Notes: generated from the sequence alone by a model not told the origin. Counted from the first letter of the stretch, positions 41,283-49,707 are shown. The stretch: 64,000 nucleotides of DNA from Clostridia bacterium (GCA_017435385.1 JAFSFB010000015.1:50214-114213), one strand, 5' to 3'. Made by a program: numbers and translations.

Positions 41283-41528
41283 TCAGTCACTTGTGTAAGC
41301 AAGAAGAGCGATCTGGCGTGCACGCTTGATAGCTGTGGTGAGCTCACGCTGATGCTTAGCGCAAGTACCTGTTACACGGCGGGGAAGGATCTTTGCTCTG
41401 TCAGAAGTGAACTTGTTAAGCTTGTTTACATCCTTATAATCGATGCATTCAACTTTTTCAACGCAGAATGAGCAAACCTTTCTGCGGCCCTTTTTGTTTG
41501 GTCTTCTGTCATTCTTTTCGTATGCCAC
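41283..41528 (-). CDS. rpsR: 30S ribosomal protein S18
   Basis: 81 residues. [20 protein letters not shown] and the later [20 protein letters not shown] identify S18. The C-x2-C, C and CxxH residues give the zinc-binding (C+) form. The start is GTG at 41528, 8 bases behind AGGAGG; there is no in-frame ATG nearby. Third gene of rpsF-ssb-rpsR. Confidence 0.97.
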   Translation of the reverse strand: MAYEKNDRRPNKKGRRKVCSFCVEKVECIDYKDVNKLNKFTSDRAKILPRRVTGTCAKHQRELTTAIKRARQIALLAYTSD

Positions 41529-41571
41529 GGATTAAACCTCCTTTTCAGTTTCAGTTTGTTAGGGAGATCTC

Positions 41572-42015
41572 TCAGAACGGGAGATCGTCCTCGGGAATTT
41601 CTTTGAAATCGCCTTCGTCTGCTGTTGAATATGAGGGAGCAGGCTGGTTATTCATAACGCTGTCGTTTCTGTTGAAGCTGCCTGTGCCGCTCTCTGCCTT
41701 TGAACCGCAGAAGCTTGCGTTATCGGCAACGATTTCAACAGCCTTGCGCTTGTTACCGTTCTTATCCTCATACATTCTGGTCTGGATCGAGCCCTGAACA
41801 GCGATCATTGAGCCCTTGCGGAAATACTTGCTGATAAACTCAGCAGTCTGTCTCCACGCAATAATGTCAATGAAATCTGCCTGACGCTCCTCGCCCTGAC
41901 GGACAAAACGTCTGTCAACTGCGACGGTGAACGAAGTTACGGAAATTCCGCTTCCTGTTGTGCGAAGCTCGGGGTCGGCAACAAGTCTGCCCATGATAAC
42001 GGCACTGTTTAACAT
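41572..42015 (-). CDS. ssb: Single-stranded DNA-binding protein
   Basis: Coats single-stranded DNA in replication and repair. 147 residues: an OB fold starting MLNSAVIMGRLVADPELR, with FTVAVDRRF, ADFIDIIAWRQTAEFISKY and VQGSIQTRMYEDKNG. A flexible linker is followed by the acidic protein-docking tip EDDLPF. Standard position between rpsF and rpsR; good AAGGAGG site. Confidence 0.97.
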   Translation of the reverse strand: MLNSAVIMGRLVADPELRTTGSGISVTSFTVAVDRRFVRQGEERQADFIDIIAWRQTAEFISKYFRKGSMIAVQGSIQTRMYEDKNGNKRKAVEIVADNASFCGSKAESGTGSFNRNDSVMNNQPAPSYSTADEGDFKEIPEDDLPF

Positions 42016-42027
42016 CTTGTTACCTCC

Positions 42028-42318
42028 TTAGTTCTTCTTGACAATGAGTGAACGAAGCACGCCGTCTGTGATCTTAACAACACGGTCGAGCTCTGCGGGA
42101 AATTCGGGAGCAGCCTGATAATTGAAGAGAACATAATAGCCCTCTGCTTCGTCGTCGATAAGGTATGCGAGCTTACGCTTGCCCCATTCATCAACGCTCT
42201 CAAGAGTGCCGTTAGCTTCAATCATAGCCTTGAATTTCTCAACAAGAGGCTGAACAGCTTCTTCACCGTTGGCAACTGAAAAAACCATCATTGTCTCGTA
42301 GCTGATGTTTGCTGACAT
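42028..42318 (-). CDS. rpsF: 30S ribosomal protein S6
   Basis: 96 residues, starting MSANISYETMMVFSV, with VDEWGKRKLAYLIDDEAEGYY and the C-terminal VVKITDGVLRSLIVKK, as in S6. The ATG at 42318 follows AGAAGGAGG; a longer frame to 42444 runs through the leader and promoter and is rejected. S6 and S18 bind 16S rRNA as a dimer and in many bacteria bind their own leader. Confidence 0.96.
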   Translation of the reverse strand: MSANISYETMMVFSVANGEEAVQPLVEKFKAMIEANGTLESVDEWGKRKLAYLIDDEAEGYYVLFNYQAAPEFPAELDRVVKITDGVLRSLIVKKN

Positions 42319-42345
42319 TCTTAAAGCACCTCCTTCTGGTCTTTG

Positions 42346-42407
42346 GCCACGGTGCATCCGTGGCAAGGAATAAAAATTTAATTTAATCCTGCTGCGGTTT
42401 CCGCAGC
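42346..42407 (-). ncRNA. Candidate S6:S18-binding leader
   Basis: Two hairpins in the rpsF leader. One is GCCACGG-AUGCA-CCGUGGC at 42364-42346, just before the ribosome binding site, with the unpaired A-U-G-C-A preceding CCG that resembles the S6:S18 target motif (a CCG-containing site mimicking 16S rRNA). The other is GCTGCGG / CCGCAGC at 42391-42407. Autoregulation by S6:S18 is known in several phyla; it is inferred here. Confidence 0.6.
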
Positions 42408-42415
42408 GGTCTTTT

Positions 42416-42444
42416 ATTTTAACAGAAGAAATATGTTTTGTCAA
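42416..42444 (-). promoter_or_regulatory. Promoter for rpsF-ssb-rpsR
   Basis: Minus strand TTGACA (42444-42439), 17-base spacer, TAAAAT (42421-42416). Confidence 0.82.
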
Positions 42445-42597
42445 GCAATTTGTTCCAAATCCGTATTTTCGGCACTTTTGACCTCAAACATATCGTCTGA
42501 AAATAAAAAATTTGCTCTTTTTTCATAAATTGATATGGATTTTTTTCCGATTTCGTATATAATCAAAGAGTAGCATCATTCAGAACGGAGGTTTCCG

Positions 42598-43011
42598 ATG
42601 AAGATAAATTATAATAACGCCGACCCGAAAATGCTCGGCGAAATGCTGAAAAAGCTCAGAAAAGAGCATGGCTTCTCTCAGTCGGTCGTCGCAGACTATC
42701 TTGAGGTTGAACGCTCAACATATACGAAATATGAGCTCGGAAGAACTCCCACCGCAACCGTCGTTGCAAAGCTTGCCGCTCTTTACGGCATCTCGGCTGA
42801 CAGCATTCTTTCCGTTTTCTATGAAGGAAAAAACGAAAATCCTTCGAGCGTTGCCGTTCTCAGCTCGGGTGATAATGAAGCGAGCCTTTATATTCTCAAC
42901 AAAGAAGAGCAGATGCTGGTGGAATATTACAGAAACTGCCTTCGCAAGGACACCGTTCTAGATTTCACTCAGAATGTTTATCTCGAAGACTGCGAAAATT
43001 CCGAAGAATAA
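42598..43011 (+). CDS. XRE-family helix-turn-helix regulator
   Basis: A 137-residue protein with an N-terminal HTH_3 domain (residues about 13-68): LKKLRKEHGFSQSVVADYLE, VERSTYTKYELGRTPTATVV, AALYGISADSIL. The C-terminal part (KEEQMLVEYYRNCLRKDTVL) is short and helical, probably a dimer interface. The start follows ACGGAGG. It is divergent from rpsF and ends at a terminator shared with the coiled-coil gene. No peptidase or toxin partner is adjacent. Confidence 0.9.
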   Translation: MKINYNNADPKMLGEMLKKLRKEHGFSQSVVADYLEVERSTYTKYELGRTPTATVVAKLAALYGISADSILSVFYEGKNENPSSVAVLSSGDNEASLYILNKEEQMLVEYYRNCLRKDTVLDFTQNVYLEDCENSEE

Positions 43012-43021
43012 ATTCATAAGC

Positions 43022-43051
43022 AAAAAGCCGACCGCAACGGTCGGCTTTTTT
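43022..43051. terminator. Bidirectional terminator
   Basis: Perfect 13-bp stem AAAAAGCCGACCG / CGGTCGGCTTTTT with a CAA loop, between the XRE gene (plus) and the coiled-coil gene (minus). Confidence 0.92.
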
Positions 43052-43060
43052 GTTTTATCC

Positions 43061-43831
43061 TCAGTTCTCTTCGGGAACCTCGATTTTGTCGGTAACATTT
43101 TTGATGCTTGCTCTTGCAGCCTGAATTTCGTTAAGGCTGTTTGCAATTGCATTGTTTGCGGTCGTCATGATCTCGTCGATGAAATCGCCTGCGGCAACTC
43201 TGATCTCAGCTGACCACTTGTTGACCTTTTCAATAGCCTCGTCGGAGCGGCGGCGGGCTTCTTCTGTCATTCTTTCCGACTCCTCCTGAGCGGCGTTGCG
43301 GATATTTTCAGCCTGAGCCTTTGCGCCCGTGATAGTCGATGCAGCATCCTCCTGAGCCGCCTTGATGATCGACTCTGCGGTTGCCTTGCTCTGAATAACG
43401 ATCTCGCTCTTTTCAACCATCGCAGCGGCATCGATCTGAGCGTTTGCACGGATGATCTTTGCATCCTCGTTGGCGGCGGCAACGATCTGCCTTGCCTTCT
43501 CTTCTGCATCGGCTACCTTATTCTTGGAATAATCCTCGGTTTTGAGAACGAGCTCTCTGACCTTGTCTTCAGCCGTTGAAATGAGAGCTCTCGACTTTTC
43601 CTGAGCGCTCGTGACAGCCGAAACCGCCTCGTTCTTCGCCTTGACAAGGATATTGTTTCTGTCTGCAAGAATGGTTCTCGCCTGAGTTATTTCGTTGGGC
43701 AGACTGCTTCTGATTTCGGCAACGATATCTTTGATTGCGTTTGAATCAACGCTTATCTTGCTGCTGAACGGAACCTTTGAACCCGCCTCAAGAATATCTT
43801 CGATCTGATCAAGTAAATTTTCGATGTTCAT
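43061..43831 (-). CDS. Long coiled-coil protein (DivIVA / ATPase stalk-like)
   Basis: A 256-residue, almost wholly helical protein without membrane segment or signal. Residues about 60-210 are Ala/Glu/Lys/Gln-rich heptads (KVADAEEKARQIVAAANEDA, AAQEESERMTEEARRR) of the type often annotated as V-ATPase subunit H-like or DivIVA-like. The N-terminus MNIENLLDQIEDILEAGSKVP is a conserved short domain in such clostridial proteins. It is the last gene after rsmD and coaD, an arrangement I have seen in Ruminococcaceae. Role probably structural (cell pole or septum); unproven. ATG at 43831 is preferred to TTG at 43837. Confidence 0.78.
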   Translation of the reverse strand: MNIENLLDQIEDILEAGSKVPFSSKISVDSNAIKDIVAEIRSSLPNEITQARTILADRNNILVKAKNEAVSAVTSAQEKSRALISTAEDKVRELVLKTEDYSKNKVADAEEKARQIVAAANEDAKIIRANAQIDAAAMVEKSEIVIQSKATAESIIKAAQEDAASTITGAKAQAENIRNAAQEESERMTEEARRRSDEAIEKVNKWSAEIRVAAGDFIDEIMTTANNAIANSLNEIQAARASIKNVTDKIEVPEEN

Positions 43832-43833
43832 AT

Positions 43834-44325
43834 TCAATATTTCCTTTCTTTAATACGCTTAATTATATCTTCGCAAACCTCTGCGGGAACAAACTCGCTG
43901 ATATCTCCGCCAAATTCGCAGACCTGCTTGACCACGCTTGACGATAAGTACATATTATCCGCATTCGCCGCAACAAAAACCGTTTCCATCTCGGGATTCA
44001 GTTTTTTGTTTGTCAGCGCCTGCTGGAATTCATATTCAAAGTCGGATACCGCCCTCAGACCTTTGACGACTGCGCACGCACCCTTCTGCGATGCATAGTC
44101 GGCAAGCAGACCGCCGTAGGTGTCGACCTCGATGTTGTCGATCCCCTTGGTGCTCCGTTTGATGAGCTCGACTCTTTCTTCCGCCGTAAAATAGCTTGTC
44201 GGCTTGTGATAATTGACCATAACAACAACTATCACCTTGTCAAACAGCTTCGCCGCTCTTCGGATAATGTCGATATGACCGATGGTTACGGGATCGAAGC
44301 TGCCGGGACAAATGGCTGTTTTCAT
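43834..44325 (-). CDS. coaD: Phosphopantetheine adenylyltransferase
   Basis: Fourth step of coenzyme A synthesis: phosphopantetheine plus ATP to dephospho-CoA. 163 residues with the nucleotidyltransferase motif GSFDPVTIGHIDII, the substrate-binding LADYASQKGACAVVKGLRAV and FEYEFQQALTN, and the C-terminal SSSVVKQVCEFGGDISEFVP. It follows rsmD by 4 bases, a classical pairing. Confidence 0.97.
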   Translation of the reverse strand: MKTAICPGSFDPVTIGHIDIIRRAAKLFDKVIVVVMVNYHKPTSYFTAEERVELIKRSTKGIDNIEVDTYGGLLADYASQKGACAVVKGLRAVSDFEYEFQQALTNKKLNPEMETVFVAANADNMYLSSSVVKQVCEFGGDISEFVPAEVCEDIIKRIKERKY

Positions 44326-44329
44326 ATTA

Positions 44330-44866
44330 TCAACCCTTTCGGTAAACGGTTACCGCCGTCTTGCTGTACTTATATTCTCTTTGTCTGACAAGAGCTCCCT
44401 GACTCTCGGGCATATCCTCTCCGAACGGATGCTCGCAGATGACAAGACCGCCTTCGGCAATCAGAGGCTCAACCTTCGCAAGTGCTTTCTGAAGCAGTCC
44501 CGTTCCGAACGGCGGATCGAGAAACGCAAGATCAAAAACCCTGTCCGTCATTCCGAGAAACGCAAGCGAATCGGTCTGCATGACAGAAGCCTTTCCGATG
44601 AGCTTTGTTTTTTCAAGATTTTCCTTGACGATCTTTATTGCATTTTTATCCGCATCAACGAAAACGCAGCTTTCGGCATCTCTGCTGAGCGCTTCGATAC
44701 CGAGCTGTCCCGAGCCTGCAAAAAGGTCGAGAACTCTCCTGCCCTCGATCTCAAACTGAATTGCGCTGAAAACGGCTTCCTTGACCTTGTCGGTCGTCGG
44801 TCTGACGCTCTCTCCCTCAAGGGTTCTGAGCGACATTCCTCTTGCCGAACCGGTTATAACTCTCAT
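44330..44866 (-). CDS. rsmD: 16S rRNA (m2G966) methyltransferase RsmD
   Basis: 178 residues. MRVITGSARGMSLRT, RPTTDKVKEAVFSAIQ, VLDLFAGSGQLGIEALSR (SAM site) and the catalytic DPPF in LAFLDPPFGTG define RsmD. The ATG at 44866 follows CGGGAGG. It is the first gene of rsmD-coaD-coiled coil, with a promoter at 44936-44965. Confidence 0.95.
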   Translation of the reverse strand: MRVITGSARGMSLRTLEGESVRPTTDKVKEAVFSAIQFEIEGRRVLDLFAGSGQLGIEALSRDAESCVFVDADKNAIKIVKENLEKTKLIGKASVMQTDSLAFLGMTDRVFDLAFLDPPFGTGLLQKALAKVEPLIAEGGLVICEHPFGEDMPESQGALVRQREYKYSKTAVTVYRKG

Positions 44867-44935
44867 ATTCTTCCTCCCGTCCTTTATTGGCGGAGCAGTC
44901 AAAGGGTAAACCACCCTATTATCTATTATCGGTTT

Positions 44936-44965
44936 ATTATCTCACCAAAAAGCACAAATTGTCAA
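44936..44965 (-). promoter_or_regulatory. Promoter for rsmD-coaD operon
   Basis: Minus strand TTGACA (44965-44960), 18-base spacer, GATAAT (44941-44936). Confidence 0.7.
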
Positions 44966-45001
44966 GATAATTTGCCGATAATCGCAAAAGATTTTGAATT
45001 T

Positions 45002-46861
45002 TTATTCTCCGTCGGCATTATTTTTACCGTGAAACGCTTCATAAACCGCCTCGGCGGATTTTTTGTTCATCCCTTTTACCGAGGCAAGCTCATCAACGCT
45101 TGCTTCGCCGATAGCCCTGACGGTCCTGAAATGTTTGAGCAGAGCTTTTCCTCTTGATTCACCGATGCCCTCAATGGAGGTGAGGGTTGTCGAAACCGAA
45201 GCTTTTTTGCGGCGGCTTCTGTGATATTCGATCGAAAAACGGTGAACCTCCTCCTGAATTGTCGAAACGAGCGTAAAAGCCGCCCTCTTTGAGGTGAGAG
45301 AAAGCTCATCGCCCGAGCGGGCAATTGCTCTCGTTCTGTGGTGAGAATCCTTGACCATACCGAAAAGCGGTATGTCGAGCCCGTATTTCTCAAGCACGGG
45401 AAGAACGGCATTGACCTGACCCTTTCCGCCGTCAAGCAGTATGAGGTCGGGAAGTCTGCCGAAGCCCTCGCCGCTGTCTTTTTCTTCAAAATACCGCAGG
45501 AACCTTCTCTCAAGCACCTCTGCCATCGAGCCGTAGTCATCCTGCCCCGAAAAGCCTTTTATCGCAAAATGTTTATATGCTTTTTTATAGGGATATCCGT
45601 CCTTGAAAACGACCATGCCCGCAACATTCTCGCTTCCTGCGGTGTGCGATATATCGTAAGACTCAATATATTCGGGCGGAGCTTTAAGACCGAGAAGCGT
45701 TCCGAGCTCATCGAGAGCCGCCGTCGATTTTCCCGTTTTGCCGAGATAGAGCGCCAGCTTCTGAGCCGCATTCGAGCGGCACATCTCAACGAGCGAATGC
45801 TGCTCTCCCCTCTGCGGCACGGCTATGGTCACCTTTCTGCCCGCAAGCGATGACAGCCATTCGGAGAGAACTTCTGCACCGTCAACCTCACCGTCAACAG
45901 CAACTCTTCTGGGCACAAAATCACGCATTGAATAGAAGCTGCGGATAAGCTCGTGCCTCGCCTCGGGCATGTTTTCGGGCATGTCAATGATAAAATGCTC
46001 GCTGTCACAAAGCCTTGAATCTCTGAAACGAAGCACCGAAAGACATGCCTTCGGATTGTTTTCGCCACCCGAGCATACTATCGCAAAAACATCCTGCTCC
46101 TCAACCGATGCGGCAACAACCTTCTGCTTTTCGGTCACCTTTCTGATTGCATTTATCTTATCCCTGAGCTTCGCCGCTTTTTCAAATTCAAGATTTTCGG
46201 CTGCGTCCTCCATCTTTTTCGTCAGCTCTTCAATAACGCTTCCCGAGCCGTTGACAATGAAATCAAGAGCCTGAGAAACCGCCTCGTTATGCGCCTCACG
46301 GTCAATCTTTCCCGCACACGGCGCAGAGCACTGTCCGATGAAAAAATTCAGACACGGTCTGCTTTTTTTATAATCCCTCGGAAAAACCTTTGAGCATTGA
46401 GGCAGACGGAATATCTTTTTCGCCGAATCAACAGCACTCGTTATTCCGTAAGAGCCTGTATACGGACCGATATATTCCGCTCCGTCATCAAGCCTTTGCT
46501 TGACGGCAAGAATATTCTTCCATCCGTTGTCGGTAACTTTTATATAATGATAGCCCTTGTCGTCTTTTAAAAGAATGTTATATTTCGGGCTGTGCTGCTT
46601 TATCAGCGAGCATTCAAGCACCAACGCCTCAAACTCGCTGTCGCAAAGAATATAGTCAAAGTCCTCAACGTTTTCAACCATTTTCCGTACCTTTGCGGTA
46701 TGGTTGTTCTGCGAGCCGAAATAGGTGCTGACCCTGTTTTTGAGTGCCTTCGCTTTTCCGACATAAATTATTTCGCCTTTTTTGTTTTTCATCAGATAAA
46801 CGCCGGGGGTCAGCGGCAGACTCATGGATTTTTTTCTGAGCACGGGCAGTTTTTCGTTCAT
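45002..46861 (-). CDS. uvrC: Excinuclease ABC subunit C
   Basis: Makes both incisions in nucleotide excision repair. 619 residues: GIY-YIG domain (LTPGVYLMKNKKGEIIYVGK, with YIGPYTGSYG), the UVR motif in EELTKKMEDAAENLEFEKAA, the RNase H-like C-terminal nuclease (ESYDISHTAGSENVAGMVVF, LPDLILLDGGKGQVNAV) and helix-hairpin-helix repeats near IEGIGESRGKALLKHF. ATG at 46861 is preferred over GTG at 46870, being 8 bases from AGGAGG. Monocistronic. Confidence 0.97.
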   Translation of the reverse strand: MNEKLPVLRKKSMSLPLTPGVYLMKNKKGEIIYVGKAKALKNRVSTYFGSQNNHTAKVRKMVENVEDFDYILCDSEFEALVLECSLIKQHSPKYNILLKDDKGYHYIKVTDNGWKNILAVKQRLDDGAEYIGPYTGSYGITSAVDSAKKIFRLPQCSKVFPRDYKKSRPCLNFFIGQCSAPCAGKIDREAHNEAVSQALDFIVNGSGSVIEELTKKMEDAAENLEFEKAAKLRDKINAIRKVTEKQKVVAASVEEQDVFAIVCSGGENNPKACLSVLRFRDSRLCDSEHFIIDMPENMPEARHELIRSFYSMRDFVPRRVAVDGEVDGAEVLSEWLSSLAGRKVTIAVPQRGEQHSLVEMCRSNAAQKLALYLGKTGKSTAALDELGTLLGLKAPPEYIESYDISHTAGSENVAGMVVFKDGYPYKKAYKHFAIKGFSGQDDYGSMAEVLERRFLRYFEEKDSGEGFGRLPDLILLDGGKGQVNAVLPVLEKYGLDIPLFGMVKDSHHRTRAIARSGDELSLTSKRAAFTLVSTIQEEVHRFSIEYHRSRRKKASVSTTLTSIEGIGESRGKALLKHFRTVRAIGEASVDELASVKGMNKKSAEAVYEAFHGKNNADGE

Positions 46862-46896
46862 TCGGCTCACCTCCTGATAAAAATGTTTTACAGTTT

Positions 46897-46925
46897 ATTA
46901 TAACCTCTTAATCGTTTTTAGGCAA
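46897..46925 (-). promoter_or_regulatory. Promoter for uvrC
   Basis: Minus strand TTGCCT (46925-46920), 17-base spacer, TATAAT (46902-46897). Confidence 0.6.
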
Positions 46926-46940
46926 GTGGCAAACTTTTTG

Positions 46941-46969
46941 TTGCCATATCCGTAAGAATGTGATAAAAT
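46941..46969 (+). promoter_or_regulatory. Promoter for HAD hydrolase gene
   Basis: TTGCCA (46941-46946), 17-base spacer, TAAAAT (46964-46969), 36 bases ahead of the start. It is back to back with the uvrC promoter. Confidence 0.65.
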
Positions 46970-47005
46970 AATTTTTTAGACAAACATCGGAAAGGATGTA
47001 TAAGA

Positions 47006-47794
47006 ATGGCTGAAAACTCGATTTTTAAGAATACGAAATATTTTATCATCGACATGGACGGAACCTTCTATCTCGACGGAAACATCATCGAGGGCTCCAT
47101 CGATTTCATCGAAAAAGCAAGAGCAACGGGCAGAGATTTTTATTTCTTCACGAACAACTCCTCAAACAATGTTGAAGTCTGCAGAGCAAAGCTTGAAAAA
47201 ATGGGCTTCCCCGTTGACGAAAACAGAGTTATCATATCTTCCCATGTAGCCGCAGACTATCTCAACAGAAATTATGCAGGCAAAAAGGTCTTTCTTCTCG
47301 GCAACGAAAGACTCACGGGCGATTTCAAAAAAGCAGGCATAAATCTCGTTGACGCCGATCCCGACATCGTCGTTCTCGGATTTGACACAACTCTCACATA
47401 TCAGAAGATGTGGGACGCCGTCAGATACATCGACAAGGGTGCGGTTTACATCGCCACTCACCCCGACCTCAACTGCCCCACGGCAGACGGTTATATGCCC
47501 GACACGGGCTCGATGATCGAGCTTTTCGCCGCATCAACGGGCAAAAGACCTCAGGTTCTCGGAAAGCCCATGACGGCAACGGTTGACTACATCACCGAAA
47601 TGCTCGGCTGCGAAAGAAGCGAGCTCGCCTTCATCGGCGACAGACTCGCAACCGACATTGCAATCGGCGCAAACCACGGCATTCCCTGCGCCCTCGTTTA
47701 CAGCGGAGTCACGACTCCCGAAGAATATGCCGCATCCGATATCAAGGCAAGCGTTGCGGTTGAGAACCTCAAGGCACTCGCAGATTATCTTTGA
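47006..47794 (+). CDS. HAD-superfamily IIA hydrolase (NagD-like)
   Basis: Probable small-molecule phosphatase of the cytosol. 262 residues with the four HAD motifs: FIIDMDGTFYLDG (nucleophile Asp), FFTNNSSNN, LGKPMTATVDYI (Lys) and AFIGDRLATDIAIGANHG (metal Asp). The cap inserted between motifs II and III marks type IIA, as in NagD and p-nitrophenyl phosphatases. The true substrate (nucleotide or sugar phosphate) is not readable. queT follows 99 bases downstream behind a structured leader. Confidence 0.92.
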   Translation: MAENSIFKNTKYFIIDMDGTFYLDGNIIEGSIDFIEKARATGRDFYFFTNNSSNNVEVCRAKLEKMGFPVDENRVIISSHVAADYLNRNYAGKKVFLLGNERLTGDFKKAGINLVDADPDIVVLGFDTTLTYQKMWDAVRYIDKGAVYIATHPDLNCPTADGYMPDTGSMIELFAASTGKRPQVLGKPMTATVDYITEMLGCERSELAFIGDRLATDIAIGANHGIPCALVYSGVTTPEEYAASDIKASVAVENLKALADYL

Positions 47795-47808
47795 TCTGCC
47801 TGCATAAA

Positions 47809-47882
47809 TGTCAGTTCGAAACCTTCCTGACAGACACCCTGCTCGGTGTCAAACAAAACTAAAGGCGCTGCACGGCAGCAAA
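47809..47882 (+). ncRNA. Candidate preQ1-type riboswitch in the queT leader
   Basis: A compact fold before queT: stem TGTCAG / CTGACA with a 12-base loop (47809-47832), an immediately adjacent stem GACACC / GGTGTC (47833-47850), an A-rich strand ending CTAAAGG, then stem GCTGC / GCAGC (47867-47879) and the ribosome binding site AAAGGAG. The loop CCTT can pair with AAGG downstream (47862-47865) or with the ribosome binding site AAGG, forming a pseudoknot. preQ1-II and preQ1-III riboswitches sit before queT genes and are built around such a pseudoknot, and type III is known from Ruminococcaceae. Not confirmed by a covariance model. Confidence 0.5.
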
Positions 47883-47893
47883 AGGAGCACAAA

Positions 47894-48418
47894 ATGAAAA
47901 AAAGACAAAAACAGATCACCGCCCTTGTTCACGGGGCGATGATTGCGGCGATCTACGCCGCAGCAACCTATCTCAGCGCAACCTTCGGAATAGCCTACGG
48001 AAATCTTCAGTTCCGTCTTTCCGAAGCTCTGACCGTTCTTTCGGTTTTCACCCCTGCCGCAGTCCCCGGTCTGACGGTCGGCTGTGCGCTCGGCAATCTC
48101 TCGAGCCCCATGGGCATATGGGACATCCTTTTCGGCTCGGCAGCAACGCTTCTTGCGGCGATAACCGCAAGGATGCTGAGAAGAATCACCTTTAAAGGTC
48201 TTCCGATCCTCTCGATCCTGATGCCCGTTGTTTTCAATGCGCTGATAGTCGGAGCGGAAATAGCCTTCCTTCTCATTGAAGGCGAAACGACCGCCGCAGT
48301 TTTTGCGGTTTCGGCTCTCGAGGTCGGTGCAGGTGAGCTTGCGGTCTGCCTCGCAGGCGGAATACCGCTTTTCTATGCAGTCAAAAAATCGAAAATATTT
48401 GAAAGAAATATGCTGTAA
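47894..48418 (+). CDS. queT: QueT-family queuosine-precursor transporter
   Basis: A 174-residue polytopic membrane protein of the QueT family (ECF-type S component) that imports a queuosine precursor. It begins MKKRQKQITALVHGAMIAAI and has AYGNLQFRLSEALTVLSVFT, PGLTVGCALGNLSSPMG and DILFGSAATLLAAI, the characteristic QueT blocks. There are five or six hydrophobic segments. An open frame begins at 47846 inside the leader, but ATG at 47894 follows AAAGGAG. No queuosine synthesis genes are present, consistent with salvage. Confidence 0.88.
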   Translation: MKKRQKQITALVHGAMIAAIYAAATYLSATFGIAYGNLQFRLSEALTVLSVFTPAAVPGLTVGCALGNLSSPMGIWDILFGSAATLLAAITARMLRRITFKGLPILSILMPVVFNALIVGAEIAFLLIEGETTAAVFAVSALEVGAGELAVCLAGGIPLFYAVKKSKIFERNML

Positions 48419-48425
48419 AAAATTA

Positions 48426-48462
48426 CTCCGCAGAGTTTCGGCTCTGCGGAGATTTTCTTTTT
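48426..48462 (+). terminator. Terminator of queT
   Basis: Perfect 10-bp stem CTCCGCAGAG / CTCTGCGGAG followed by ATTTTCTTTTT. The end reaches the 3' end of the sialidase-like gene on the minus strand. Confidence 0.9.
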
Positions 48463-49450
48463 ATAATTCAATTTTCCAGAACGCAACATTCAGTCGTTCC
48501 CATGTATATGTAACATACAGACTGCCGTCGGAATATTCGATGGCGGGATAGGCAAACTCGCTGTCCTTCTTCTCTTCCTCAAGAACAAGAACCGTTTCCC
48601 ATGTTGCACCGTTATCAACCGATTTCTGAAGCGTCAGCGGAGAACGCTCGCCCCAGTTTTCCTCAACGGGATTTGAAAGAAGCCAGAGGCTTCCGTCGGG
48701 CGTTTTTACGAGATCGATTCCGCTGTTGTTATTCGGCAGATCGGTCGCATATGCTTCGCACCAGCTTTCGCCGTTATCCTCGGAATCGCTTCTGTAGATC
48801 CTGCCGACAGGTGTTCTCGTGAGCATATGAACCTTTCCGTTTTCCGATTCCCAGAGAGTGGGCTGGATCATGGGGATTTTGTTGCTTGTATAGTCATTCA
48901 GACGGTTGAAGATCGGAGTTTCTCTTTCTGTTCTGATCTTAGGAGCTTTTCTCCAGCTTTTTCCGTCATCATCGGAGATATCAACAAAGCAGTTCCAGCC
49001 TCGGTTTTCCGTCGATGCGGGAGCAAGAACTCTGCCGCTTGCAAGCCTAATGCACTTATTCTTGACGGGACCCCTGCCACCGCTTCTGTCGCCGCCGACA
49101 AGCTCCTCGGGCTTGCCGAAGCTTCTTCCGCCGTCGGTCGATACGCTCACGAATGTGCGCCACGAAGGGATATTCTTTCCGACCTTGAAAAACAGACAGA
49201 TCTCGCCGTTTTCACGGAGAAACAAAACGGGGTTCCAATGAGGCAGATGCTTCGCATACGAAATGACCTCGGGCTTGCTCCAGCCGTTTTCGTCCCTGCG
49301 GGCATACCAGATATCAACATCGTCATCCTTTTCCTTTGTGCCGCCGAACCATGCCGCAACAACGCTTCCGTCGGGAAGAGGAAGAACTGTTGATGCATGG
49401 CAATTCGCCGTAGGCAAGGGGTTGCATATAAACTCTTTAAGTGTTTTCAT
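48461..49450 (-). CDS. BNR-repeat sialidase-like protein (COG4692 type), no signal peptide
   Basis: A 329-residue beta-propeller of the sialidase superfamily. Asp-box repeats are visible: SVSTDGGRSFGKPE, DISDDDGKSWRKAP, SDSEDNGESWCEA and KSVDNGATWETV. The start CHASTVLPLPDGSVVAAWFG with a downstream TKEKDDDVDIWYARR matches the predicted neuraminidase family. There is no signal peptide, so it acts in the cytosol, unlike classical mucin sialidases. True substrate unknown: members of this family include sialidases and rhamnose/glucuronate lyases. The ATG at 49450 follows ACGGAGG. Confidence 0.85.
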   Translation of the reverse strand: MKTLKEFICNPLPTANCHASTVLPLPDGSVVAAWFGGTKEKDDDVDIWYARRDENGWSKPEVISYAKHLPHWNPVLFLRENGEICLFFKVGKNIPSWRTFVSVSTDGGRSFGKPEELVGGDRSGGRGPVKNKCIRLASGRVLAPASTENRGWNCFVDISDDDGKSWRKAPKIRTERETPIFNRLNDYTSNKIPMIQPTLWESENGKVHMLTRTPVGRIYRSDSEDNGESWCEAYATDLPNNNSGIDLVKTPDGSLWLLSNPVEENWGERSPLTLQKSVDNGATWETVLVLEEEKKDSEFAYPAIEYSDGSLYVTYTWERLNVAFWKIEL

Positions 49451-49463
49451 TGTTTTTCCTCCG

Positions 49464-49691
49464 TCAAAGAATAAAATCCTCAGGGTTTGCCGAAGCGGGA
49501 ACAGGCTTCTTTCTCGGCACCCTTTTGAGAGGATCGTAAGAATACCGTCTGCACCTTCCGTCAGCATCAACGATTCCCTTTTTTACGCAGAGAACGCTGT
49601 CGCCCTCGGGGCTGAGTCTGCCGTTTTTGCAGTTGCGGCAGGTATTTTCGTATGCATCTTTATTGATAAGCTTGCTTTTCATAACTTCCAT
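49464..49691 (-). CDS. Small cysteine-rich protein of unknown function
   Basis: I do not recognise a family. About 75 residues with a cysteine cluster YENTCRNCKNG, SVLCVKKGIV, GRCRRYSYDP that could bind one zinc. A basic stretch KRVPRKKPVP follows and the C-terminus is PEDFIL. Starts at 49694, 49691 or 49682 are all possible; 49691 fits the AAAGG site best. It has a candidate promoter within the 3' end of ylbJ and precedes the sialidase-like gene by 13 bases, so the two may be co-transcribed. Confidence 0.65.
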   Translation of the reverse strand: MEVMKSKLINKDAYENTCRNCKNGRLSPEGDSVLCVKKGIVDADGRCRRYSYDPLKRVPRKKPVPASANPEDFIL

Positions 49692-49707
49692 CATACCTTT
49701 CAACGGA

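Noticed and set aside
42319..42444. Extension of S6 upstream of 42318
   Set aside because: The extension runs through the leader hairpins and the promoter hexamers.
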